DNA of 7,400 nt from Tannerellaceae bacterium (GCA_031284275.1 JAITAD010000048.1:1-7400); one strand, 5' to 3'. Shown: positions 1-6,093, counted from the stretch's first letter. Program-made: numbers and translations. Notes: generated from the sequence alone by a model not told the origin.

Positions 1-1
1 T

Positions 2-9
2 TACCTTTG
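2..9 (+). promoter_or_regulatory. Bacteroidetes-type -7 promoter element (TACCTTTG)
   Basis: The octamer TACCTTTG matches the Bacteroidetes sigma-ABfr -7 consensus TAnnTTTG at every fixed position. The matching -33 element would lie before the window start and cannot be checked. It sits about 47 bases upstream of the ATG at 57, a normal leader length. No comparable box is visible between 57 and 235, so this may also be the promoter that carries dnaB. Confidence 0.55.
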
Positions 10-56
10 CCCTCAAAACAGACACACAAAACCCGTTCCTAAACATCCCGACAGCC

Positions 57-230
57 ATGACACGCCTATTCAACATCGCCGGCCCCTGTAACCCCGTCGA
101 CCACTACATCCTCTCCCCCGCCGCCCGCCTGCCCGAACTGCAACGCCTCGTCGACGGCAAGCAGTACTTCCTCTATAAGGGGTGTTGCGTGACGAGCGTG
201 GACGGAAGGCGGATAATCTTACTTACATAA
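57..230 (+). pseudogene. Truncated N-terminal remnant of a Bacteroidales AAA-type ATP-binding protein (57 codons)
   Basis: The ATG at 57 opens a 57-residue frame ending in TAA at 228-230. Residues 1-38 (start MTRLFNIAGPCNP, then DHYILSP, RLPELQRLVDGKQYF) look like the conserved N-terminus of the large Bacteroidales family of AAA-like ATP-binding proteins, recalled as starting with a GPCNP..HY..P..RLPE..LI...YF pattern and continuing into a Walker A loop of the type HAxRQxGKTT. Here the similarity stops after Phe38 (nt 168-170). The next 19 residues (LYKGCCVTSVDGRRIILLT) are unrelated to that family as far as I can tell, and there is no P-loop, so ATPase activity is excluded. Base composition also changes at this seam, from strongly C-rich to G-rich. 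The frame has a good promoter and stops 4 nt before dnaB, so it may still be translated and act as a leader ORF. The family assignment is from memory of its N-terminal motif. Confidence 0.6.
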
Positions 231-234
231 AATA

Positions 235-279
235 ATGGCAGGGGCGGCAATGGCAGGAACGGCAATGGCAGGGGGGGCA
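235..279 (+). repeat. Three tandem 15-bp units, each with an in-frame ATG, at the start of dnaB
   Basis: The units are ATGGCAGGGGCGGCA (235-249), ATGGCAGGAACGGCA (250-264) and ATGGCAGGGGGGGCA (265-279). They encode MAGAA-MAGTA-MAGGA. Because the unit length is a multiple of three, copy-number change keeps dnaB in frame and alters only the number of possible start codons and a disordered N-terminal tail. Confidence 0.9.
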
Positions 280-1746
280 GGGAAGAAACAGGGGACGAAA
301 GAGGTGGTGCGTACCGTAGCCGTTCCCGACATCGGTCGTATACAACCGCAGGCGCCGGATATGGAGGAGGCTGTCCTTGGTGCGCTGATGTTGGAGAAGG
401 ATGCGTGGTCGGTAGTGAGCGATATCCTCAAGCCGACTTGCTTCTACGAGAAACGTCACGAGTTGATATATTCGGCTATCGTAGACTTGGCGGTCAAGAT
501 GGAGCCTATCGACATGCTGACGGTCACGGAGCAGCTGAAACGTCGCGGGGAGTTGGAGTCCATCGGCGGCCCTGTGTACATCGCCCAATTGACGGGTAAG
601 GTGGCGAGCAGCTCCCATCTGGAGTACCATGCGCGTATCATCGCTCAGAAATATCTTGCGCGCGAGCTTATCAGCTTCGGCGCTACAGTTCAACGTAACG
701 CCTTTGACGAGACGATAGACGTGGATGACCTCATGCAGGAGACCGAAGGTCGCCTCTTCGAGATATCGCAGCAGAACCTCAAAAAGGATGTGCTGCATAT
801 CAATACGGTCATCAAGCTGGCGATGGACGTGCTGGAAAAGGCGTACAATCGAAAGGAGGGTCTCAGCGGGTTGGCATCGGGCTTCCGCGATCTGGACAGG
901 ATCACTTCGGGGTGGCAGAACTCGGATTTGGTGATCGTGGCGGCGCGTCCGGCAATGGGGAAGACGGCGTTCGTGCTGTCAATGGCGAAAAATATGGCGG
1001 TCACGTTCCGTACGCCGACGGCGATATTTACACTCGAAATGAGTAATGTCCAGATAGTCAATCGTATCATTTCGGATATGTGCGAGATACCGGGGGAGAA
1101 GATCAAGTCCGGCCGCCTGGAGAATTATGAGCTGGTACAGTTGAACCACAAAATCAGCGAACTGTACGATGTTCCTCTCTACGTAGACGAGACGCCGGGC
1201 CTCTCGATATTCGAGTTACGAACGAAGGCTCGCCGTCTGGTGCGGGAGCAGAAGATACAGTGTATCATCATCGACTATTTGCAGTTGATGACGAGTGGGA
1301 TGTCTTTCGGCAGTCGTGAGCAGGAGGTGAGTATGATATCTCGGAGCCTCAAAGGGTTGGCTAAGGAGTTGAATATTCCTATCATCGCTCTCTCGCAGTT
1401 GAATCGCGGCGTGGAGATGCGTCAGGGTCTGGAGGGCAAACGTCCCCAACTGTCCGACTTGCGCGAGTCGGGCGCTATCGAGCAGGATGCGGACATGGTC
1501 TGTTTCATCCACCGTCCGGAATATTATAAGATATATGAGGATGATCACGGGAACTCCCTCCGGGGGGTGGCGGAGATACTGGTGGCGAAGTACCGTAACG
1601 GGCCTACGGGCGATGTCCGCCTGCGTTTCAAGAGCGAGTTCACGAAGTTCACCGATATAGACGACGATACTCCTCCCGTTCGCACGATTGAATCGGCGGG
1701 GGTGGGTGGAGGCCGTCCCCCGCTCGATAACGATCCTCCTTTCTAA
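235..1746 (+). CDS. dnaB: Replicative DNA helicase DnaB
   Basis: This is the hexameric 5'-3' helicase that unwinds DNA at the replication fork and binds primase. The 503-residue product matches the family's usual length in Bacteroidales. The N-terminal DnaB domain covers about residues 38-140 (QAPDMEEAVLGALMLEKD). The RecA-like motor follows from about 205, with Walker A ARPAMGKT at 237-244 (Lys243), Walker B IIIDYLQL with Asp347, the SQLNRG motif at 387-392, LSDLRESGAIEQDADM from 406, and KYRNGPTG at 452-459, whose Arg454 is the likely arginine finger. The C-terminus is acidic and Pro-rich (ending DNDPPF), typical of Bacteroidetes. There is an in-frame stop at 214-216, so the start must be the ATG at 235 or the repeated ATGs at 250 or 265. 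The first 15 residues are a tandem repeat (MAGAA, MAGTA, MAGGA) and conserved similarity begins only near residue 36, so the exact start is uncertain. No Shine-Dalgarno sequence is seen; the AT-rich upstream is normal for Bacteroidetes. Confidence 0.97.
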   Translation: MAGAAMAGTAMAGGAGKKQGTKEVVRTVAVPDIGRIQPQAPDMEEAVLGALMLEKDAWSVVSDILKPTCFYEKRHELIYSAIVDLAVKMEPIDMLTVTEQLKRRGELESIGGPVYIAQLTGKVASSSHLEYHARIIAQKYLARELISFGATVQRNAFDETIDVDDLMQETEGRLFEISQQNLKKDVLHINTVIKLAMDVLEKAYNRKEGLSGLASGFRDLDRITSGWQNSDLVIVAARPAMGKTAFVLSMAKNMAVTFRTPTAIFTLEMSNVQIVNRIISDMCEIPGEKIKSGRLENYELVQLNHKISELYDVPLYVDETPGLSIFELRTKARRLVREQKIQCIIIDYLQLMTSGMSFGSREQEVSMISRSLKGLAKELNIPIIALSQLNRGVEMRQGLEGKRPQLSDLRESGAIEQDADMVCFIHRPEYYKIYEDDHGNSLRGVAEILVAKYRNGPTGDVRLRFKSEFTKFTDIDDDTPPVRTIESAGVGGGRPPLDNDPPF

Positions 1747-3368
1747 GGTCGTCGTGCGACGGCCTGTCGATAGGCTTCGTGGTAGTGGGCGATGAACTTC
1801 GGCCATGCGGCGTCATCTGCCAGAGTGCGGCAACGCCGTCGGATGGCGGCCAATTGAGGCGGCGTTCGTTCGGCGAGGTCGAGGATGTGTCGGGCGATGG
1901 TATCGGCAGCTTGGAAATAGTTGGCATCGGTACGCGGGACGACGGCCACGCCGCTGTCAATGGAGGAGGTATCGGTCCGTTGCGCTGCCCATCGTCCGAA
2001 ACCGGAGAGGTTGGTCGTGACGGCCGGTATGCCGAAGGCGATACTTTCCAAAGGGGTATATCCCCATGGTTCGTAACAGGAGGGATAGAGGGTGATGTCC
2101 GAAGCCATGAGAAAGTCGTAGTAGGAGCGGTTGAAAATGCCGTCTTCTCCGGTCAGGTAGGCCGGTAGGAAGATGATTTTGAGTGCGTTGTCCGCCGTGT
2201 CGTCGAGGCCGCATTGGCGGATATATCCGATCAGGGGGTCGTGCTCCTGTTCATGCAGCCAATGGGTAAGGAAGGGCATCTGCAAGGGTTTGTCGGGGGT
2301 CAAGCGATGTTCGAGGGCATAGCGGAGGTCATCGCGCGCTGCGCGTGTCCATGCCGGTACGGCGATGAAGGCGATGGCGGGCCGCCGGATGCGTTGGGCG
2401 AGGGTCTTCATGGTCTGCACGAAGAGGTCGAGTCCCTTGTTGCGGTATTCGTAACGCCCTGCGGTGGAGATGATGAAGAGGTCTTTCGGCAGCCGACATC
2501 CGTAGATCGTCTCGGCGATACGGCGCAATTGGCGGCGCGCGGCCTCACGGCGCGCCCTGTATTCGGTCGGAGGCGGCACGAAGGCGGGTTCGAAGCCGTT
2601 GGGTGTGACGACGTCGGGCGCCTTGCCGAGCAGTCGGGCGCACTCCTGTGCGGTGATGTCGCTCACGGCGGTGAAACAGTCGGCATGGTGCGCAGCCAGC
2701 TTCTCTACGGCATGTTTGGCGGTGACGTTCAGCTCGGCGGCCATTTGGTCGCCATCGTATCTGTCGAGGCAGTCGTAGAGGGGTTTGCCGTTGCCGGCGA
2801 TGGAACGTCCGACGGTGGTGGCGTGGGTGGTGAAGACGGTGGCTATCTCGCGGGCGTGTCGGCGCAGATAGAGCAAGCCCATGCCGAGCGTCCATTCGTT
2901 GAAATGGGCTACGGCGCGTACGGGGTCTATTCGTCGGCAACGGATGACGGCGGCCGTCACTTGCGCTGCCGCTACGGCAAAGAGGCAGGAGTCGTGATAA
3001 TCGCCGCAGGCTCGGAGGGAGTCGAGGCGATAGTGGTTCCACATTTCATAATAGATATCGTCTCGTCGGCTATACAGCGGGCGGAAATCGACGAGTATCA
3101 CAAGTGGCTGTCCGGGTACGTTCCATCGCCCGATGCGTACGGGGAGGGGCATCTCGGGCTGCAATGGGGTCAGGACGTTATGGTCATCGGTCAGGAAATC
3201 TCCTCCCGTTTGCCGGATATCGGGGCCGATGAAAACCAGTCCGTCGCCGAAATGTTCCTGCAAGGTGCGTGCCTTGGTCGAAAGGACGGTGTAGATGCCT
3301 CCTACCTTGTTACAAACTTCCCAACTGCTCTCGAAGATAAAATCGGGCGAAAGAGGAGGGGGTTTCAT
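1743..3368 (-). CDS. GT3-type (eukaryote-like) glycogen synthase
   Basis: The predicted enzyme transfers glucose from a nucleotide sugar to the growing alpha-1,4-glucan of glycogen in the cytoplasm. The 541-residue protein resembles the fungal/animal GT3 family rather than the usual bacterial GT5 GlgA. It has an N-terminal FESSWEVCNKVGGIYTVL block (12-29) where GT5 enzymes have a KxGGLxDV-type loop, HFNEWTLG at 155-162, FTTHATTVGR at 179-188, GRYEYRNKG at 304-312 with Arg305 and Lys311 as candidate donor-phosphate ligands, and EPWGYTPLE at 433-441 with the conserved Glu433 and Glu441. The full set of catalytic motifs is intact. An IRRRCRT segment near the C-terminus lies where yeast and animal enzymes carry a glucose-6-phosphate-sensing arginine helix; allostery here is only inferred. 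The start ATG overlaps the upstream aminotransferase stop (ATGA), and the TAG stop overlaps the dnaB TAA on the other strand. Donor preference (UDP- or ADP-glucose) cannot be read from sequence. Confidence 0.92.
   Translation of the reverse strand: MKPPPLSPDFIFESSWEVCNKVGGIYTVLSTKARTLQEHFGDGLVFIGPDIRQTGGDFLTDDHNVLTPLQPEMPLPVRIGRWNVPGQPLVILVDFRPLYSRRDDIYYEMWNHYRLDSLRACGDYHDSCLFAVAAAQVTAAVIRCRRIDPVRAVAHFNEWTLGMGLLYLRRHAREIATVFTTHATTVGRSIAGNGKPLYDCLDRYDGDQMAAELNVTAKHAVEKLAAHHADCFTAVSDITAQECARLLGKAPDVVTPNGFEPAFVPPPTEYRARREAARRQLRRIAETIYGCRLPKDLFIISTAGRYEYRNKGLDLFVQTMKTLAQRIRRPAIAFIAVPAWTRAARDDLRYALEHRLTPDKPLQMPFLTHWLHEQEHDPLIGYIRQCGLDDTADNALKIIFLPAYLTGEDGIFNRSYYDFLMASDITLYPSCYEPWGYTPLESIAFGIPAVTTNLSGFGRWAAQRTDTSSIDSGVAVVPRTDANYFQAADTIARHILDLAERTPPQLAAIRRRCRTLADDAAWPKFIAHYHEAYRQAVARRP
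1747..1764. terminator. GC-rich hairpin at the convergent dnaB / glycogen synthase junction (possible weak terminator)
   Basis: Directly after the dnaB stop, GGTCGTCG pairs with CGACGGCC (eight pairs including one T-G wobble, around a central TG; a seven-pair stem with a 4-nt loop is more realistic). No T-rich run follows on either strand, so it does not meet the usual intrinsic-terminator pattern. It also encodes the last residues of the glycogen synthase. It is the only hairpin I found at this junction, where two transcripts converge with no spacer. Confidence 0.3.
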
Positions 3369-4564
3369 AGGCGTCGTCCCGGATAGGCTTCCAAGGCTTT
3401 GGTAAGGACGGTGAGCGCCTGCCCCAACTCTTGGCGATCAAGGACGTAAGCCATACGTACTTCGTTACGTCCCGCTCCGGGAGTGGTGTAGAATCCTGAG
3501 GCGGGGGCCATCATGACGGTTTGTCGCTCATGGTCGAAACTTTCGAGACACCATGCGCAGAAGTGTTCGGCATCGTCTACGGGCAGGCGTACCACGGTGT
3601 AAAAAGCGCCCATGGGGAGTGGGGAGTAACATCCGGGGATACGGTTGAGTCCTTCGACGAGGAAATTACGTCGTTCGAGGTATTCATCGTAGACGTTGCG
3701 CATGTAGTCTTCCGGGGTATCGAGGGAGGCTTCGGCGATGATCTGTCCGATGAGTGGCGGACTGAGCCTTGCCTGACACCATTTCATGACGTTCTCTCTG
3801 ACCTGAGCGTTTTTGGTAATGATGGCTCCGATGCGTATTCCGCACTCGCTGTATCGTTTGGAGACGGAATCGACGAGGACGACGTTGTTTTCTATGCCTT
3901 TGAGGTGCAAGGCTGAGATGTAGGGCGCACCGGTGTAACAGAACTCGCGATAGACTTCGTCGGAGAAAAGGAAGAGGTCGTATTTTTTTACCAAGTCGCG
4001 TATTTTTCCCATTTCCTCGGGGGTGTAGAGGTATCCGGTGGGGTTGTTCGGATTGCAAATGAGCAGGGCTTTCGTGCGGGGTGTGATGAGTGCTTCGAAC
4101 CGTTCGATGTCGGGCAGTGCGAATCCGGACTCAATGGAAGAGGCCAAGGTCCGTATCACTGCTCCGCTCGAAATGGCGAAAGCCATGTAGTTGGCATAGG
4201 CGGGTTCAGGGACGATGATCTCGTCGCCCGGATCGAGGCAGGCCATGAAGGAGAAAGAGACGGCTTCCGAACCTCCGGTGGTGATGATGATGTCTTCGAC
4301 ATCGACGTGGATGTCGAACTTGGCATAGTAGCTGACGAACTTCTCGCGCAAAGTACGGATTCCTTCGCTGGGGGAATATTCCAATATCCTCCGATCAATA
4401 TGGCGCAGGGCTTCCATAGCTACCGCCGGGGTGGGAATGTCCGGCTGTCCGATGTTGAGGTGATAGACCTTGATGCCTCTTGCCTTGGCGCGATTGGCGA
4501 GTGGGACGAGTTTTCGGATGGGTGAAGCCGGCATACCGATTCCGCGTTGCGAGATGTCAGGCAT
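3365..4564 (-). CDS. Class I PLP-dependent aminotransferase (aspartate aminotransferase-like)
   Basis: This is a fold-type I aminotransferase that moves amino groups between an amino acid and a 2-oxo acid, using pyridoxal phosphate in the cytoplasm. With the start at 4564 it has 399 residues, normal for the family. Visible motifs are YHLNIGQPD near the N-terminus, NPNNPTG at 171-177 (Asn174 contacts PLP), FSDEVYREF after it, SVSKRYSECGIRIG with the Schiff-base Lys236, and NEVRMAYVL with the substrate-carboxylate Arg370. An upstream in-frame ATG at 4618 would add 18 residues (starting MPIFRRPTLPT). I prefer 4564 because MPDISQRGIGMPASPIRKLVPLA matches the family N-terminus I know and leaves an 8-nt overlap with the SRPBCC gene rather than 62 nt. 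The 3' end overlaps the glycogen synthase start by 4 nt. Substrate specificity is unresolved; aspartate, alanine or aromatic acids are all possible for this subgroup. Confidence 0.93.
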   Translation of the reverse strand: MPDISQRGIGMPASPIRKLVPLANRAKARGIKVYHLNIGQPDIPTPAVAMEALRHIDRRILEYSPSEGIRTLREKFVSYYAKFDIHVDVEDIIITTGGSEAVSFSFMACLDPGDEIIVPEPAYANYMAFAISSGAVIRTLASSIESGFALPDIERFEALITPRTKALLICNPNNPTGYLYTPEEMGKIRDLVKKYDLFLFSDEVYREFCYTGAPYISALHLKGIENNVVLVDSVSKRYSECGIRIGAIITKNAQVRENVMKWCQARLSPPLIGQIIAEASLDTPEDYMRNVYDEYLERRNFLVEGLNRIPGCYSPLPMGAFYTVVRLPVDDAEHFCAWCLESFDHERQTVMMAPASGFYTTPGAGRNEVRMAYVLDRQELGQALTVLTKALEAYPGRRL

Positions 4565-5033
4565 TGTGTTCGTGCAGTTTTTCAGTGTTGGTAAGGTCGG
4601 GCGCCGGAAAATCGGCATAGGGCAAGTCGGCGAGCCTGCCGGCTATCATGTCCAAGCCTTCCTGCAAGCGTTTGGCGAGCATGGAGAGGAGAAAAGGGTT
4701 CAATTCCGTTCGTAGCGTCAGCCGCAGTCGGGTATCGTCGTGGTCGGCTTCTTTGAGTTGTATCCATAAGTTCAAGGGTACGGGGGCGTTGATGGCTTCG
4801 AACTTGACGGTGTGGCCTGCGGTACGTTCCACGATGCGGAGTCCGATGCGTCCGACAGGTTCTACGGTGAGGTTGCAGGAGTCGGCATCGCAGGTGAGTC
4901 CATCGATTTTCAGCTTGGCGTTGTTGTCGAGGGCATCCTTGATGCGGGCCAGATTGGACATATCCGAAAGCAGTGCGAAGACGCGCTCTCTGCTGTGCGG
5001 AATCGCCCTGACTTCGCTGACGAACTCGTTCAT
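4557..5033 (-). CDS. SRPBCC-fold small protein (START/polyketide-cyclase-like)
   Basis: This 158-residue cytoplasmic protein belongs to the SRPBCC (Bet v1-like) helix-grip fold, which encloses a hydrophobic pocket for small ligands or lipids; its role in Bacteroidales is not known. The N-terminal FVSEVRAIPHSRERVFALLS, the helix SDMSNLARI, the central SCNLTVEPVGRIGLRIVER, the strand VPLNLWIQLKE and the C-terminal helix LAKRLQEGLDMIAGRLADLPY follow the pattern of the short SRPBCC proteins found beside pyrE in related genomes as I recall them. The frame is open upstream to an ATG at 5147, but those extra 38 residues are Pro-rich, lie inside pyrE and show no family resemblance, so the ATG at 5033, seven bases after the pyrE stop, is preferred. 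No signal peptide or membrane segment is visible. The stop overlaps the aminotransferase start (ATGCCTGA). Confidence 0.85.
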   Translation of the reverse strand: MNEFVSEVRAIPHSRERVFALLSDMSNLARIKDALDNNAKLKIDGLTCDADSCNLTVEPVGRIGLRIVERTAGHTVKFEAINAPVPLNLWIQLKEADHDDTRLRLTLRTELNPFLLSMLAKRLQEGLDMIAGRLADLPYADFPAPDLTNTEKLHEHNA

Positions 5034-5040
5034 GTACGGC

Positions 5041-5694
5041 TCAGGCTTTGGGTTGCCAATTGGAGGGGTCTTTGCGCCACTCCTGCAAGGTTTCGACGTC
5101 GGCGGGGCCGATATAATCGGTGCGCAGGGCTTCTTCGATGACGGCATCGTAGTTGCTGAGCGTGGTCAGTGGTACCTTAGCGGCCCTGAACTTCTCGGCG
5201 GCTACGGGAAAGCCGTGTGTGAAGATGGCGACCATGCCGATGACGTCGCATCCGAAGTTGCGCACGGCTTCAACAGCTTTGAGACAGCTCAGTCCGGTAG
5301 AGACCAGGTCTTCGAGGACGACTACGCGTGAACCGGCTTTCAGTTCTCCTTCAATGAGGTTTTCCAGTCCATGGTCTTTCGGCGTGGATCGGATATAGAC
5401 GAAGGGTAGGTTCAGCAGGTCGGCAACCAGCGCTCCCTGTGCGATGGCGCCGGTAGCGACGCCGGCAATGGCGTCGGCGGCGGGATAATCTTCGTTGATG
5501 ACTCTGGCGAGTTCCAACTTGATGAAGGTGCGTATCTCGGGATAGGAGAGCGTCTTGCGGTTATCGCAGTAGATGGGCGATCGCCATCCCGAGGCCCAAG
5601 TGAAAGGGTTGGCCGGCTGCAATTTCACCGCTTTTATCTTTAACAACTTCTCTGCTACGAGGCGTTCCAAAGCCTTTGTACTGTGTTTTTCCAT
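5041..5694 (-). CDS. pyrE: Orotate phosphoribosyltransferase
   Basis: The enzyme joins orotate and PRPP to make orotidine monophosphate, the penultimate step of UMP synthesis, in the cytoplasm. The 217-residue length fits the single-domain bacterial enzyme. The N-terminal AVKLQPANPFTWASGWRSP (22-40) is the orotate-binding hood, YCDNRKTLSYP follows at 42-52, RSTPKDHG at 102-109 is the flexible catalytic loop, and VVVLEDLVSTG at 124-134 is the PRPP-binding signature with acidic pair Glu128-Asp129. All expected active-site residues are present. It is first in a four-gene minus-strand operon. The only plausible start is the ATG at 5694; a -7-like box ends only 4 nt upstream, so the transcript may have little or no leader. 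No pyrimidine-responsive attenuator is visible. Confidence 0.97.
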   Translation of the reverse strand: MEKHSTKALERLVAEKLLKIKAVKLQPANPFTWASGWRSPIYCDNRKTLSYPEIRTFIKLELARVINEDYPAADAIAGVATGAIAQGALVADLLNLPFVYIRSTPKDHGLENLIEGELKAGSRVVVLEDLVSTGLSCLKAVEAVRNFGCDVIGMVAIFTHGFPVAAEKFRAAKVPLTTLSNYDAVIEEALRTDYIGPADVETLQEWRKDPSNWQPKA

Positions 5695-5698
5695 GCTG

Positions 5699-5706
5699 CA
5701 AAAGTA
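5699..5706 (-). promoter_or_regulatory. -7 promoter-like element for the pyrE operon (TACTTTTG)
   Basis: On the minus strand TACTTTTG matches TAnnTTTG exactly, followed by CAGC and then the pyrE ATG. No TTTG or TTG is found 19-21 nt upstream; the nearest TTG lies about 27 nt away, so the -33 element is weak or absent. If used, transcription would start at or inside the pyrE start codon. Confidence 0.45.
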
Positions 5707-5868
5707 ACATTATTTATTTCCGCTCAGGGGGTGCAAGCGATGTATGAAGAACGTCGGTCGCCTCGAAAAGATGATGATGAGGAATTGACCGCGTTGTCGG
5801 GGGATATTGGCATGTTCTCGGGTACTTCTTGCGATGCGAGGGGGAGATGGCGGGAAGTGACGGCCACT

Positions 5869-5938
5869 TTACGGGGGGGCTGTCACCCCACGGGAACCTC
5901 CCGACAATTCCTTACACAATTCCCGTAAGAAACCCCCG
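5869..5938. repeat. Cluster of short inverted and direct repeats
   Basis: TTACGGG (5869-5875) is complementary to CCCGTAA (5922-5928). CGGGGG (5872-5877) is complementary to CCCCCG (5933-5938). CGGGA (5891-5895) pairs with TCCCG (5899-5903) around a 3-nt loop, and ACGGGAA (5890-5896) also pairs with TTCCCGT (5920-5926). ACAATTCC occurs twice as a direct repeat at 5904-5911 and 5916-5923, one helical turn plus about 1.5 bp apart. These arms compete with each other, so alternative folds are possible. It may be an operator, a structured leader, or the end of a mobile or repeated element. Confidence 0.5.
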
Positions 5939-5946
5939 AAATGCCT

Positions 5947-5954
5947 CATCTTTG
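5947..5954 (+). promoter_or_regulatory. Possible -7 element (CATCTTTG) upstream of the LRR gene
   Basis: CATCTTTG matches seven of eight positions of the TAnnTTTG motif frame (C instead of the first T) and is followed by TAAGCG. No -33 TTTG is visible at the usual distance. It would place the 9-bp tandem repeats in the untranslated leader of the LRR gene. Support is weak. Confidence 0.3.
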
Positions 5955-5985
5955 TAAGCGTTAAAAGACATCGGACAATATCGGC

Positions 5986-6093
5986 GCAAACAATGCAGAC
6001 AATGCAAACGATGCAAACAACGCAGACAATGCAAATGATGCAAACGACGGAGATAACGCAGACGGCGCAGACGGCGCAGACGACGGTAACAAC
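5986..6093 (+). repeat. Twelve tandem 9-bp units (consensus GCARACRAY) just upstream of the LRR gene
   Basis: The units run GCAAACAAT, GCAGACAAT, GCAAACGAT, GCAAACAAC, GCAGACAAT, GCAAATGAT, GCAAACGAC, GGAGATAAC, GCAGACGGC (twice), GCAGACGAC, GGTAACAAC with no spacers. Units ending in AT form an ATG with the next unit; these ATGs (from 5993) are all in the frame of the ATG at 6101 and would read MQT-type repeats ending at the TAA at 6116. The array becomes more GC-rich toward its 3' end. Seven bases separate its end from the ATG at 6101. Confidence 0.85.

Larger units (their letters stand above)
5707..5985. other. Divergent intergenic region between pyrE and the LRR gene
   Basis: I can support no gene here. 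Small frames exist (for example a 36-codon frame at 5847-5957) but have no recognisable similarity. The first part (5707-5860) shows no structure I can name. The second part holds a cluster of inverted and direct repeats and a promoter-like box, listed separately. Strand composition flips near 5880 from G-rich to C-rich on the + strand. Confidence 0.6.

Noticed and set aside
271..277. Run of seven G in dnaB as a phase-variation switch
   Set aside because: Slippage would frameshift an essential helicase when initiated at any of the three ATGs; the run is short and best explained by the GGG GGG codons of the repeat.
2214..3386. A 390-codon open frame on the + strand opposite the glycogen synthase
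   Set aside because: It lies entirely antisense to a gene with intact GT3 motifs, and its translation is low-complexity Gly/Val/Asp-rich with no recognisable domain. It follows from the GC-rich codon use of the real gene.
4565..4618. Longer N-terminus for the aminotransferase from the ATG at 4618
   Set aside because: The 18 extra residues do not resemble the family and would need a 62-nt overlap with the SRPBCC gene; the ATG at 4564 fits the conserved MPDIS start.
5034..5147. Longer N-terminus for the SRPBCC protein from the ATG at 5147
   Set aside because: The extension lies inside pyrE in another frame, is Pro/Lys-rich and lacks similarity; the ATG at 5033 is just after the pyrE stop.
5847..5957. 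Small + strand ORF of 36 residues (starts MAGSDGHF, ends RNASSL)
   Set aside because: No recognised family, no promoter, and it covers the inverted-repeat cluster and the promoter-like box. Kept only as a note in case similar peptides recur beside other LRR genes.
5986..6093. Possible CRISPR array
   Set aside because: The 9-bp units are contiguous with no spacers, and there are no cas genes in the window.
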